Made by a program: the position numbers and the translations under genes
The notes under the pieces: model-generated
Seen by the model: only the letters and a program-made list of their open reading frames with translations
Database searches by the model: none
What the model was told of the DNA's origin: nothing
From: Plumapathes pennacea
Taxonomy: Eukaryota > Cnidaria > Anthozoa > Antipatharia > Myriopathidae
Length of the DNA stretch: 64,000 nucleotides
Direction: 5' to 3'
Assembly (NCBI GenBank): GCA_964036295.1
Contig: OZ038466.1
Coordinates: 9,078,001 to 9,142,000 of the forward strand
Shown: in pieces, positions 1 to 10,008 of the stretch
Position numbering within the stretch: the stretch's first letter is position 1
Layout: the number at the start of each line of letters is the position of its first letter

Positions 1-783
1 AACTTCATCAAAGAGAATGGGAAAGAAGAGGTGCTTCCTAAGCTGAACATGACCAGTGAAGAACTCTTCTTTCTTGGATACGCTCAGGTGAGTGACAGTG
101 AAGGTGCTCTGCTGTTCACATACTGTATAGTGATTCCTCATGTACATAATCAGATGAAAACTTTGTTCACAATCTAAAGTGGTGCATGTTATGGGTGACA
201 TAGTGCTATGCGGAATGGATCCAGTAACCATCCCATTCTGAAGACAGTCTGCACTGTGTTCAGAATGGTTACTGGATCCAATGGTATTAGAAAAAAGAAT
301 TAACTGGAATTATATGCAATATGTTTTGCTCAACAGAAAGAGTGCACCCGTACCACTCCTTTAGCTGAATACCTTTCTGTGAAAGAGGATGTGCATGCTT
401 TGACAAAATACAGGTGAGTGCCGACACATACTTACTAAAGGTAAATTGAATCTATGTATGCCTCATGGAAACAGGGTGTCTGCTGAAACAGCTTAAACTA
501 AATGTTGCTATTCACATTCAAACAAGGGCAAAATCAAATGAGAAATTACGAGTATTGGTAAGTGACTGTTGACAATACAGTTGAAGCTCCCATATGATTC
601 TATATCAGCTAGAGTTAGATTTTTCTCACCTGCATGCCATAACCATAACCAGTGCTGATAATATGCTACTTGTCTTGCCACAGGGTAATTGGAACTCTTT
701 CAAATTTCAAACAATTTTCTGAAGTCTTCAAGTGTCCTGTTGATGCTCCTATGAACCCAAAGAAGAAGTGTGAAGTTTGGTGA
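1..783 (+). CDS. M13 zinc metallopeptidase (neprilysin/ECE-like), 3' exons, cassette A (partial)
   Basis: Exons read as 1-87 (cut by the window edge), 337-413 and 684-783. Phases join cleanly to give a neprilysin-type C terminus. The middle exon carries the conserved His (DVH) and the Arg at its 3' splice junction that bind substrate in the family; the last exon has a VIGTL motif and ends CEVW, equivalent to the CRVW terminus of neprilysin. M13 enzymes are type II membrane zinc peptidases that cleave extracellular peptides. The catalytic HExxH exon is not in the window. The intron at 88-336 is shorter than in the other cassettes by about 340 bp. Family call is secure; whether this is the end of a full gene cannot be seen. 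Confidence 0.85.
216..280. repeat. Hairpin in M13 intron, cassette A
   Basis: Inverted arms starting TGGATCCAGTAACCAT around a short loop, with a 5-nt bulge in the left arm. Related but less perfect copies lie near 12368-12439 and 23503-23572 in cassettes B and C. Probably a small fold-back insertion. Confidence 0.7.
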
Positions 784-1283
784 GGCAGTAGTGTTCACAG
801 AGCCAAAAACTTTCATAAAAAAGTTTATGAGAAATTTGAAAATTAAATCCAAAACCCACTATAGACATAGACACGTAAAATGTGCCTCATTTGATTAGTA
901 AATGCAAAAACAGACTAATGACACTATATTAGTACCAGATACAGTCCAGTATCACTACACAGTAGTTTGCATTTAATCGAGGTTCTTTGCTTATTTTTCT
1001 TCTTTTCTTCTCAGCTATTATTCAATTTAATATGCCATCTCACACCTTTTAGCATGACCTGCACTAACAGTGGAATGATTAAGCTTTATAGTAATGTTAG
1101 ATCACTTTTCTCTTCAAACAATAATTGCAATTATAGCAAACTTTTACAGGCAAGGAATCCCAATAAATATTCTATCATATCATTTTTTGTACATTTTTTG
1201 TCAGTGCCCCCTTGCCATAACTACATGGTTTGCATCCCAAAGATGTGAACCCTCTATTTTAATAAGTACATTGTAATATTTTA

Positions 1284-1873
1284 CAGTCAACTTCCTCTAA
1301 GGCGGACACCCTTGGGACCATCTCCAAAAGTCCATTTTAGAGGAAATGACTGATAGAAGAAACGGCAGGAGTCCCCCTAGGGGGTGGGGGGCACTCCCTT
1401 AAAATTAGTATAGGGGTGTGCCGCTGAGTCCCTGTGACCCTGACCCTGTTCCAGAGCAAAGAAGGGCAATTTTGCGACCCTGTTCCAGGCAAAATGGTGA
1501 AAATAAATACCCTGTTCCAGACTAGAGGTTACTCCACAAATCGGAAATGGCGTGCTTGAATAAACGTGTGGCGTTGCGTGATTTAAAGCAACAGTTCAGA
1601 GCTGTTTTGCAGTGACCGACTCAACTATAAATCATCAAGGATTCTGGCAGAAAGAAATATCGAGCTTGCTCCAGAGCCAGACTGATTGAAAAATATACCC
1701 TGTTCCAGAGAGAAACAGTGATTTGTATAGTCGGAGAGGCAAAAAGTATACCCTGTTGAGCGGCACATCCCCATATAGCCCATATATGCCCCCGGGGCAG
1801 GAGTCATTCCTACCAGGTTTCTGTCTTAGAGAGGTCTCCATCTTAGAGGGGTGTCTGTAAGAGGAGTTGACTG
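1284..1873. mobile_element. Tc1/mariner-type MITE with nested insertion (unit A)
   Basis: Ends are inverted copies starting CAGTCAACT and followed by CTCT(T/A)A-rich sequence; TA dinucleotides flank both ends (1282-1283, 1874-1875), the usual Tc1/mariner target duplication. The interior is interrupted by the insertion at 1374-1796. Copies: 13418-14010 in unit B and the uninterrupted 24507-24678 in unit C. Confidence 0.75.
1374..1796. mobile_element. Insertion with internal ACCCTGTTCCAG repeats (unit A copy)
   Basis: About 423 bp bordered by direct repeats GCAGGAGTC (1365-1373 and 1797-1805). Unit C has one related GAAGAGTC at the same place and no insert, so this is a filled site. The interior repeats ACCCTGTTCCAG several times at irregular spacing; the ends are G/C-run palindromic. 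The internal repeat resembles, in reverse orientation, the TCTGGAATAGGGT units near 41440-41600. Confidence 0.7.
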
Positions 1874-4363
1874 TATATAGGCACCCTGGTACTTCCTCAA
1901 GAAACTAAAATTTTGCAACATCAGAAAAATCAAATGGATGTAATGGATCAAGCATACAAAGCCATATAATGTCATACTGAATCTTCATGTCTGATGTTGA
2001 ATGTGAAGGAAATTCAGATTGCTTTAGTGGATTTAATAATATAGTTAAGTTAAGTTTATTGAATTTATCAGTTGACAGTGTATTGAAAAATAAAGATTCT
2101 TCCAATTTAAGCATGCTCTTTTTTAATGCTTTGTCTTTGTCTTTGGGTAGTGGGAATTGGTTTATGTCACTGTACGTGCCAAGAAGGCCCCAAGATTCTC
2201 TCTATCATTTAAGAAAAGAAAATTGTGTTGGGAGTGCAGTTAGAATCGATACTTTCATTTGAGCAAAAGCTAAAAAAAAAACTTACCATTGCTTCAGAAT
2301 CCAAATATTTTCACTGCTGCAATATTTTAACAGAAACGGAGGCTTTATACATTCCAATACAATTAAACACTAATTTTTGTCATGGGGATTGTTTAATTTT
2401 TTGTACCGATTATCTGATGAACCGAAGGATTCAGCCTCCTCAACAAAAGGTATCTGTGAAAGGCGATTTTTGGAGAAATTACAGAATACCCGTACCTATT
2501 GTCACAGATTTCAGAGCGCTTTGTAGAATGAAACAAGACTAGTTGCCAGTGAGCTCGTTGGGTGGGGTCGAGACCAGAAGAAACTAAAATGGAAAGTAGG
2601 GACAAGAGCGAAACTCCCAAAAGAGACTTTCAGTTTCTCACCAGAAAAATATCATACAATATAGATAACTTGACTTTTCACACCTTGCTCAAATGAAACC
2701 TATTGGTACAAATTGTCATTACAACACTCATACACTTGCTTCTTAAAGGTTGAGCGACTCTGCATTTTGAGCTTTGGAGTGAAACGTTAGCCAGCAAGAA
2801 AAGAGTAATGCGTGACTTATCTTTACATGCACAGTCGATTTTGACAGTTTGACTTTGAAGACTTATCTGTAATCAGAGGCCACGATCAGCTAGCCTTCGC
2901 TTCAATACTTACGTTTTTTTTACTGAATGCGTTTCTTCTATGAGACTTTCGAGTATTCGCGCTCTGTAACAAATATAAATTGAAAGCGAGGAATGTAACA
3001 TGAGACTTGTTTACAATATTATTGCGGTTTTGTTCACAGCGTGTTCAGTCATTTGTGACTAACAAACTCAATGTTCAGGACTCAGTTTCGGTGTATTTGC
3101 TCGCGGCTGCGGCGAGCTTAAAAACGAAGTTTGTTTTCGGTGGATGGCTGAATGTTTGTCAAGTTAGAACAGTTCTATTCTGCTTTGAGCTGCCGCCAAG
3201 TTTAACAGAGCCTCAACAAAACCTGTGATTAACACTGCCACAGCTGCAGCTGCACTCATCCGGAGCTCTAATCACAGTAAAAGCATGCAGATGTTAGCAA
3301 CTGTAAACGATATCATCTTCCGGGGTAACCTTCGCCCTGATCAATGAGATGAACAGCAGTGCTTTGATGTCGGGCCAATGTTAGTGTAAACTGTATATCG
3401 CTTCGTTGCCTATAGCCTTTCGATTATACGATTGGCAGGCCATATTTGTTGCACTTGTGCCAGTTAAAGCATTGACCGGCTAGTCACGTTCATCACGCAA
3501 GTCGCAATACCTCCATATACAGATTTCAATATACAAAAATTATGAAAGTTAACCTTTGTCCAAATAGATGTGTTGTACGTTGCCTGGCCAAGAAATACGT
3601 ACAGTGATCCACCCGGCTGCTTCTTTTCTACGGCTTCCGAGTGCCACAAATCATAAAACTAAAACTAAACAATGATATGAAATCCGATTCCTGATTCATT
3701 TGTTTACCGCCTTTGCGGCGACATCAAAAATTTGAAGGAAAGCTTTGCGTGCCCAAAGTTCGTCGGGACTAAATAATTAGCGGCGACAGAGTTATTTGCT
3801 ATCCTGTAGCGGTATCCATTAAATATAGTCGAATCCATCAAACATTTGTTTTCGGCTATCACGGTGAACTTAAGAACGCAAGCCAAAATCGTTCCCTAAA
3901 ATCTAGTTTATCCGTGCATGTTCCACAGAGCCAAACGGTATTGACTTTGGATGGCATACAGATAACTTTATACACAACCATTAACGTACGATTCAATCGA
4001 CTAGATCTCAAGTTATTCGCAAAGTCACCCACGTCATCACATATCACGTGGCAATGTGAACCAAACACCGTGTGCTGATTCGTAACCCAGAAAAAACATA
4101 GGTCCGCAAAGCGTACGTGAAGCTATTTGCTAGTTGATGATAGTCTATGATAGGTAGTTCGTGTTACAACGGGGCACGAACTATCATCGAATATTATCAC
4201 CGTTTGATCGGGGTTTTACACTATGTTCTACTATGCCAGCCCATGCATGACCAAACACAATGCACAAACATGACAGTTTATTATATGATTATTTTCAGCT
4301 GATCGACATAAAAGGAGGAAAGTATAGCTTGCCAAAATATTTCAAGTCGTTCTGTAAATTTCT

Positions 4364-4848
4364 GCGAGGTAAGCCAGACTTTGACTCGTTATAGTAGTTT
4401 CGTACGTAACACACTCCAGTCAAACAAACCTGTTTCTCGTGCTCTTCGAACGGTGGTGAAATAGATTCACAGTAAAATTTCCTGTCGACTTTTCAGCCGA
4501 TTTTTCATTAGCGACAAAACCCGCTAGAGACAATTTTTGTAAACAAACAACTCAGACAAACCACAGTCGATCTGGTCATGAAATCATGTGTCAACAAACA
4601 TATCATGCGAGGTAAACCAGTTTTGACTCGTTATAATAGTTTCGTAACGTAACACACTCCAGCCGAACAAACCTGTTTCTCGTGCTATTCGAACGGTGGT
4701 GAAAAGGATTCACAGTAAAATTTCCTGTCGATTTTTCATTAGTGACAGAATCCGCTCGAGACAATTTTATAAACAAACAACTCAGACATAGCACAGTCAA
4801 TCTGCATTTGCAATTATGGCATGAAATCATGTGTCAACAAACATATCA
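4364..4848. repeat. Two-copy 243-bp direct tandem repeat (unit A only)
   Basis: 4364-4606 and 4607-4848 align almost end to end, each starting GCGAGGTAA and containing CGAACGGTGGTGAAA. The region lies inside the ~1.37-kb stretch present in unit A and absent from unit B. Confidence 0.8.
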
Positions 4849-5814
4849 GCGAACGCAAAAAAACTCGGAATAAGCTTTTACCTTTGCCAAAACATATGTC
4901 ATGGTCACACCATACAGTTGTGTTCCTTCTTTTGTAAGCGGAGCGTATATTCGCAAATGTGTCCAGAAATGTCGCTCTGAATGTGAATCTGTGTCGCCTG
5001 TTTGCCAGATACTACGGATATGTCAGCCGGGGGCTGAAGGGGGAGCAGATTTCCACATGCAACCAAAGAATCGGCAACGCTCACAGCCGCCATTAAATAA
5101 TGCCTTGAAATTCCACGTGCGAGAGAGCCAATTATATTTAGAAAACCCCTCCCTGGAGAGGTAATTTAGCTTCTGACATCCTGTCGCAAAGTTATAACAT
5201 TAGCACGGAAACCCTTTACTGGAAATCTCTCTGTGCACTCTTTGTATTAATTAGATGATAAAAGACAAACTTTCTCACAGGATCTGTACCACGGCGGCTT
5301 TTATATGGATAACACTTCATGCTCCTCCCCCCTCAGTAGTTTTTGCCACCTAGAAGGGGAGCATTTTAATGACCTAATCAGATGGGCCGAACGGCTGTTC
5401 AACTATCGCCCAAACGCCGACATAGAAGCTATTTGCATATTGCAAATAACTTCAAAAATAAAAATATGACGAAGAAAAAGAAACGGTCTCCAATCCTAAG
5501 CTCGTCGGGGCGTTGCCCCAACGAGCAACAATTGCCCTCCCTCCCTCTAATTTTTTCCCCGTGTTCTTGGTTTTTTGAATTTTATTACCACGTTTAACAT
5601 TACTTACATTATTCATCAGACTACATACGAAGTATTGAGATTGTGTTACTTTAAAATGCCTGACAGCCGGGAGTAATCCCAATCTTCAATCCTGAGAATC
5701 AGGCGAAATACATTAGCATAATAAATTTCACAATTCAGTGTTTGTTTGTACAATAAATCAAATAGTTTTAATCTAATTCTCTTGTTGATTTGTGAACTGC
5801 AATTACATGCTTTA

Positions 5815-6669
5815 CTACCAGCCGACTTTGTTTTGGTTTTCGACGACACCACATGCAAACAAAACACGTATGATAATCAGAACGAGGGAAATCACGTTCT
5901 TGGTGATAAAAATCGACGCTTCGTGAGCGTGGTCGACCCACAAAATTATGCGAAGTACCAGAAAACAAATATTTAGCAAGAATTCAAAAAGACTGTCGAC
6001 ATACAGCATTCTCTTCCGAACTTTGGCTTCTTTTATGCCATTGTTTTCCACAAACTTGAATTGCAAGAGTTCCAGTGTTGAGATCAGGAAGAATGCACAA
6101 ACGAAGCCCACAATGATCTGCTTCATTTTCTTAGATATCGCTTCATTGCCTTCAAAGTTCTTCATTTCTTCAGATGTCGCATTAACTGCTTCACTGTTCT
6201 CAATGATTACTTCCAACATCTCAATCCCATCAAAGAGATCCAATGTGGCCGTGACAGACAATTGAGCAAGAACACTTTGGTACTCAGATATACCAGTAGC
6301 CGTATTGAGCAGTAGCAGCATTTCCCCGGGGGCAATGCACAGCGCTGACTTCAGCGTGTTGGATCCGAATGTGCTTTTCTTATCGAGCTTGTTCTCTATC
6401 ACGATCCTTCCAAATATCACACCAATCATCACAACCAGTGCAATTAAGTAGAAGAGCCATACAAGCCACAGCCAGCGAACTTGGTCACGACCACTGCAGA
6501 AATAGTAAACAGCCGCCCAGGCAATAGGAGCCAAAGCGTAGATAGCCGCTAATGCGCTATAGACTTCATCTTCTCCGTAATTCACAGGGTACAGCGCTAA
6601 GAGAACGCACTGAACGCCGAGAAGAGCGAAGAAAAGGGATCGACCAAGTATGATAAGCTTCTTCCCCAT
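5815..6669 (-). CDS. TMEM26-like multi-pass membrane protein, copy A
   Basis: A single uninterrupted frame of 284 residues, starting MGKKLIILGRSLFF (ATG at 6669). The in-frame extension upstream begins with GTG and is not used. Six hydrophobic stretches are visible: about residues 4-26, 36-58, 66-89, 184-203, 228-246 and 252-272. A polar segment carrying NATS separates the third and fourth. The SVTATLDLFDGIEMLEVI stretch and the C-terminal pair of helices resemble vertebrate TMEM26 as I recall it. TMEM26 has no well-established biochemical function. The gene is antisense to the M13 exons and shares an upstream TATA/CRE block at 6753-6781. No introns are needed. Family confidence is moderate because similarity is judged by eye. 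Confidence 0.75.
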   Translation of the reverse strand: MGKKLIILGRSLFFALLGVQCVLLALYPVNYGEDEVYSALAAIYALAPIAWAAVYYFCSGRDQVRWLWLVWLFYLIALVVMIGVIFGRIVIENKLDKKSTFGSNTLKSALCIAPGEMLLLLNTATGISEYQSVLAQLSVTATLDLFDGIEMLEVIIENSEAVNATSEEMKNFEGNEAISKKMKQIIVGFVCAFFLISTLELLQFKFVENNGIKEAKVRKRMLYVDSLFEFLLNICFLVLRIILWVDHAHEASIFITKNVISLVLIIIRVLFACGVVENQNKVGW

Positions 6670-6752
6670 GGTTAACACCTTAATCTGAGGATCCAGTAAT
6701 AGTGTAAACTAAATTTGGGAGTATATCACAAGAGGAAAACGCAAGCTGCAGA

Positions 6753-6781
6753 TATAAATAGATCGGTGCGGCATGACGTCA
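6753..6781 (-). promoter_or_regulatory. TATA-like box plus perfect CRE upstream of TMEM26-like copy A
   Basis: TATAAATA (6753-6760; reads TATTTATA on the gene's strand) and the CREB/ATF palindrome TGACGTCA (6774-6781) lie 84-112 bases upstream of the ATG. The CRE is distal to the TATA box, as in many cAMP-responsive promoters. The order also permits + strand use, so direction is uncertain. Confidence 0.5.
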
Positions 6782-7030
6782 GAGGCACTCATCAGAACGA
6801 GGGTGTAATTATTGCAACGTTTGCAAAACGTTTTTCACAAGTATACACAAAACCTAAAAAGGCTGTACTTACGTTTGTTTTAGCTGGAAACATCTAGAAG
6901 CCGGACGCATTCTTTAAAGAATACATATTACTCCAGCAGACCTCATACACGCTTGACCTTAAATGACCTTACTTCAGCGGGGAGTATCCCAAGAAGCTAA
7001 AGAAATCGAATGTGCTTGCCAAGTTACTAA

Positions 7031-7341
7031 TGTAACGGACCGAGGCCAGTGCGCTCTGGCCTTTTACCGGAGCCTTAGAAGGCCGAAGAACAACAACCAA
7101 CCGCAGCTCAGATACGAGTGAAGCAGAACGTTTATTAATTGCGAAACCCGAGCTTATATGGGGATCAGTGACAGTCAACTACGTCACATCTGACAATAGC
7201 TAGGTGCATGTGTTGTGCAACACTGGAAACGAACCATATGGGGTTTCTCTCGACACGACCGGTACAAATCATAACGACATTTCCCAGTGACTACAATACA
7301 GCAGAAGAGGGTAAATTCTGGCAAACTACAAGTTCGTTACA
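7031..7341 (-). mobile_element. Solo LTR (unit A)
   Basis: 311 bp starting TGTAACG and ending CGTTACA, flanked by CTAA at 7027-7030 and 7342-7345. On the - strand it has CATATAAG followed closely by AATAAA, as expected for an LTR promoter and polyadenylation signal. No internal retrotransposon sequence is adjacent. Confidence 0.65.
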
Positions 7342-7882
7342 CTAAGTATATCACTCCAATTGACAACCGTGAAATCGGAATTACACACATCAATTTTTGA
7401 TCGGTTACGGGACTCGTGTACTGTGGTTCGCATCTATCATTTATCAACTAGAAATACGATAATCGCAGATATCCCCTCGCTCAGTAGTGGGTTTTCGGAT
7501 AGCGGGATTCTTGTTTATTTTCGGTTCGGAGATTATTTAAATTTTTTTTTGCAAACCACGGCTGTGTAGCGACGTCACCAGTCAGCCGCTAAAAAAAATC
7601 TTTGTCGCACGGCAGTCTGGTTTAGTTCAGACAACGTGCATAGTCTGCAATTTTCGTAGACACTAGCTGAACTTCAAAATTCGCTGAGAAAACATTTACA
7701 CGCAACTACAGAATACTCCCGAGGCTTGAAAGCCAAGCAAAGTCGATCTTGGACACCGAAATTTTTATGAATTCCAAGAAAAGCGACGATCTCTCCAGCC
7801 AATGCTTTATCCTAACCATATACGTGTATGTTTTTTTTTACTTTATAAGTTTAATACGCTTCTTCGAGTGTGACAAAATTTA

Positions 7883-8674
7883 GGCCCCGTTTACACTATA
7901 GCGAATTGTTCCGGATTCGTGACATTTGTTTCCGGATTCGTGAAAGCGTTTACACTAGTTCTGATGAATCCGGAATCATTTTCTGTGAATCCGGAATAAA
8001 AACGAATCCGCAATCGAAAGTGAGAACTTTGTATCCGAAATGGTTTTCTGATGTAAACACACTTTCCCGGATACGTCAGGCAATTGCCTCGTTTCGAGGT
8101 TCGCGCATGCGTAGAATGAATACAACATGGCAGGCATTGGCAGGTTGTTAATGCTGTTTATGGTTTTGGCAAATTTGTCATTTCTTATACTCGCTTATCA
8201 GTGCAGCCTGTTACTGATGTTACAAAGAAGATACTTCCAAAGAAGAAGCCGAACTTTTGGTATCTACGGGAGTTAGAATTCAGCGATTGAACAGTAGAAG
8301 AAGGCCAAGCCGATTCTGGATCAGGCCAAGGCAGAGTGAGTCAGTGGTGGACAAACTTTCGCAACGACGTTGTACTGCCCGAAGAATGGAGGGAAAACTT
8401 TCGTATGTCCAAAGAAACCTTCACAGAGCTCTGCGACCTACTGAGACCAATAATAACAAAACAAGAAACAAGATTCCGTCAACCAATATTTGTCGAAACT
8501 CAAGTGGCCATCACTCTATACTATTTGGCTGACGAAGGCCGGTACCGAAAAATTGCTAATTCTTTTGGCGTATCAAGATCTTCAGTTTCAAAGATTGTTA
8601 GGAGAGTAGCAAAGGCAATTGCTACACATTTAGGTCCATTAGTAGTTGTAAAACACCGATTCCTGCACATTTAA
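7883..8674 (+). mobile_element. PIF/Harbinger element, 5' part, truncated (unit A)
   Basis: Starts GGCCCCGTTTACACTA directly after TTA, the typical 3-bp Harbinger target, followed by several GAATCCGGA-type subterminal repeats. It contains a broken upstream coding piece (8127-8276, 49 residues from MAGIGRLL) and the transposase N terminus. No matching 3' inverted end was found; homology to Harbinger stops at about 8670, where AT-rich sequence starts. Confidence 0.75.
8336..8674 (+). pseudogene. HARBI1-type transposase, N-terminal remnant (unit A)
   Basis: 112 residues starting MSQWWTNF, with the hallmark segment ETQVAITLYYLADEGRYRKIANSFGVSRSSVSKIVRR, a helix-turn-helix typical of HARBI1/ALP1 transposases. 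A normal protein continues for over 200 residues with the DDE nuclease; here the frame stops after KHRFLHI. The catalytic domain is missing, so it cannot encode an active transposase. Confidence 0.8.
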
Positions 8675-8793
8675 CCTAAGAGTGGGCTAGTTAATTTGAT
8701 TTAACCTATGGTGGGCTAGTTAATAAAATTTTATTAAAAAAATGATTATATTTTAAAATTAGTTTAAAGGATTAAAAAATTAATATAACAAAA
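8675..8793. other. Extremely AT-rich leader of the zinc-ribbon ORF (unit A)
   Basis: Contains two copies of GTGGGCTAGTTAAT and then long A/T runs up to the ATG at 8794. The composition break at about 8670 marks the junction with the Harbinger remnant. The same segment is at about 19821-19939. Confidence 0.55.
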
Positions 8794-9258
8794 ATGGAAT
8801 CAAAAACGCAAGCGGTGACAAGGAACATTATGGATGAACCATTTACCCACGAAGCACCAATTCTTCAACCAAAACTGGCTACTACAAGTCCAAAATCACT
8901 GAAGGAATTGGCAAAGGAAAGTAGGAAGAAGTATTATTGTCAACACAATAAACAAAAACAATTTTGTAAGGATTGTGGTGGGAAAGGTATTTGTTCTCAC
9001 GGAATACAAAAATATACTTGTAAGAGTTGTAAGGGAACACAGATATGTAAACATGGTAATCATAAGCAATCTTGTAAAGATTGTATGGGGTCATTATTTT
9101 GTGTGCATAAAAAAAGAAAATATATTTGTAAGGATTGTGGTGGGAAAGGTATTTGTTTTCATGGAAGACAAAAATATTTTTGTAAGGAATGTGGTGGAAA
9201 GGGTATTTGCTCTCATGGAAGACAAAGGCTTAATTGTAGGGATTGTGGGACTAGGTGA
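8794..9258 (+). CDS. Cys/His zinc-ribbon repeat protein, AT-rich, possibly horizontally acquired (unit A)
   Basis: 154-residue intact frame. After a 45-residue polar N terminus it has about six repeats of the pattern C-x-H-G-R-Q-K-x(2)-C-K-x-C-G-G-K-G-I, each offering CxH and CxxC pairs that could bind zinc. Similar HGRQK..CKECGG repeats occur, to my knowledge, in giant DNA viruses and in some protists and algae. Codons are strongly A/T-ending (AAA, TGT, TAT), unlike the neighbouring Harbinger and Penelope sequence, and the 120 bp upstream are extremely AT-rich. It sits between a truncated Harbinger element and a Penelope 3' end. Function unknown; nucleic-acid binding is only a guess. It could be cargo of the composite element or a captured viral fragment. 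Confidence 0.7.
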   Translation: MESKTQAVTRNIMDEPFTHEAPILQPKLATTSPKSLKELAKESRKKYYCQHNKQKQFCKDCGGKGICSHGIQKYTCKSCKGTQICKHGNHKQSCKDCMGSLFCVHKKRKYICKDCGGKGICFHGRQKYFCKECGGKGICSHGRQRLNCRDCGTR

Positions 9259-9276
9259 TCGTTTAATTTATTTTTT

Positions 9277-9513
9277 AAATTCGGTGATTTGGGTGGAGTT
9301 CTTAGGGCCGGAAATTGAAATGGTGTTGGTAATGAACGGACATGTGTTACACCGCTTGCGCGGGCATTTGAATGTGCCAGGTTCAAGTTCTGTGGGTAAA
9401 GAGCCTTTGACTAGGGAATTGCGCAAGCTCTTGTCTCGTTTGAATGAGACGAGTGGTGATTTTTCGAAAATTCAATTTCCGGCCCTAAGAACTCCACCCA
9501 AATCACCGATCAT
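9277..9513. repeat. Inverted repeat at zinc-ribbon/Penelope junction (unit A)
   Basis: Arms 9277-9321 and about 9470-9513 are near-perfect reverse complements (core AGTTCTTAGGGCCGGAAATT), separated by about 150 bp. Copies lie at about 20423-20467 and 20616-20659 in unit B. Looks like an inverted template switch at the Penelope 5' junction. Confidence 0.8.
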
Positions 9514-9834
9514 TTCGACTGCACTTCCCGCAATGTCATCTACTGCATACGGTGCACCAGCTGCAACCAGCTTTACATCGGCGAAACAGGACGGAGGCTG
9601 GGAGACCTTTTCCGCGAACATCTTTTGGATGTGAAAAACAACAGCCAGGACGCTTCCAAACCTGTAGCTCGGCATTTTAATCAACCCGGTCACTCCCACA
9701 ACAACATGACCATTTTCGGCTTATCTCTTCACCAAGGCAACACCGAATCCCGCAAGTGCACAGAACAGCGCCTGATTTTCAAAATTGGTACCTTATCTCC
9801 CGCAGGAATCAACGAGCGGTTCTCTTTCTCGTAG
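9514..9834 (+). mobile_element. Penelope-like element 3' end: GIY-YIG endonuclease (unit A)
   Basis: Open frame of 106 residues ending at TAG 9832-9834. It contains NVIYCIRCTSCNQLYIGETGR (GIY-YIG core in the form VIYC...LYIGET), then RLGDLFREH with the catalytic-type Arg and His, PVARHFN..GHS and a C-terminal E..LIFKIGTLSPAGINERFSF. This is the pattern of the C-terminal endonuclease of Penelope-like reverse transcriptases. The reverse transcriptase domain is absent, so this is a 5'-truncated insertion with no start codon of its own. Confidence 0.85.
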
Positions 9835-9964
9835 CTCTTTAACCTTTGACCATGTTTTTCTGATTGGCTGCTTTTCGCAACAGCCAATCAAAAATTATTA
9901 AGTTTCCTCTGAGATAGGTTTCTTTCTTAATCCCCTTTTAAATCCCGTTTACCCATGATCCTCT

Positions 9965-10008
9965 CATTCGCTCTGACGAAGGGCTAGCGCTCGAAACGTC
10001 AGCTATTG
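9965..10008 (+). ncRNA. Hammerhead-ribozyme-like motif of Penelope element (unit A)
   Basis: CTGACGA (9973-9979) fits the CUGANGA core, a short imperfect stem II (AGGGCTAGCGCT) is followed by GAAAC (9993-9997) and GTC (9998-10000). Stem III is only AC/GT with no loop, and stem I can start with GCT/AGC. Minimal hammerheads with a tiny stem III are reported for Penelope-like elements. Cleavage would fall after position 10000. Confidence 0.6.

Larger units (their letters stand above)
784..5814. other. Spacer of unit A with no convincing gene
   Basis: About 5 kb between M13 cassette A and the TMEM26-like gene. It contains a TA-flanked MITE (1284-1873) with a nested insertion, the empty site of a TTAA MITE (3118-3121) and a unit-A-only stretch with a 243-bp direct repeat. 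ORFs here are short, overlap on both strands and lack recognisable motifs, so none is called. An open 23-codon stretch with AG/GT borders at 4299-4369 could be an orphan exon but has no support. Confidence 0.7.

Noticed and set aside
8975..9634. 219-codon + strand ORF overlapping the zinc-ribbon gene and the Penelope end
   Set aside because: Runs in another frame across two unrelated elements and the inverted repeat; the zinc-ribbon and GIY-YIG frames have clear motifs.
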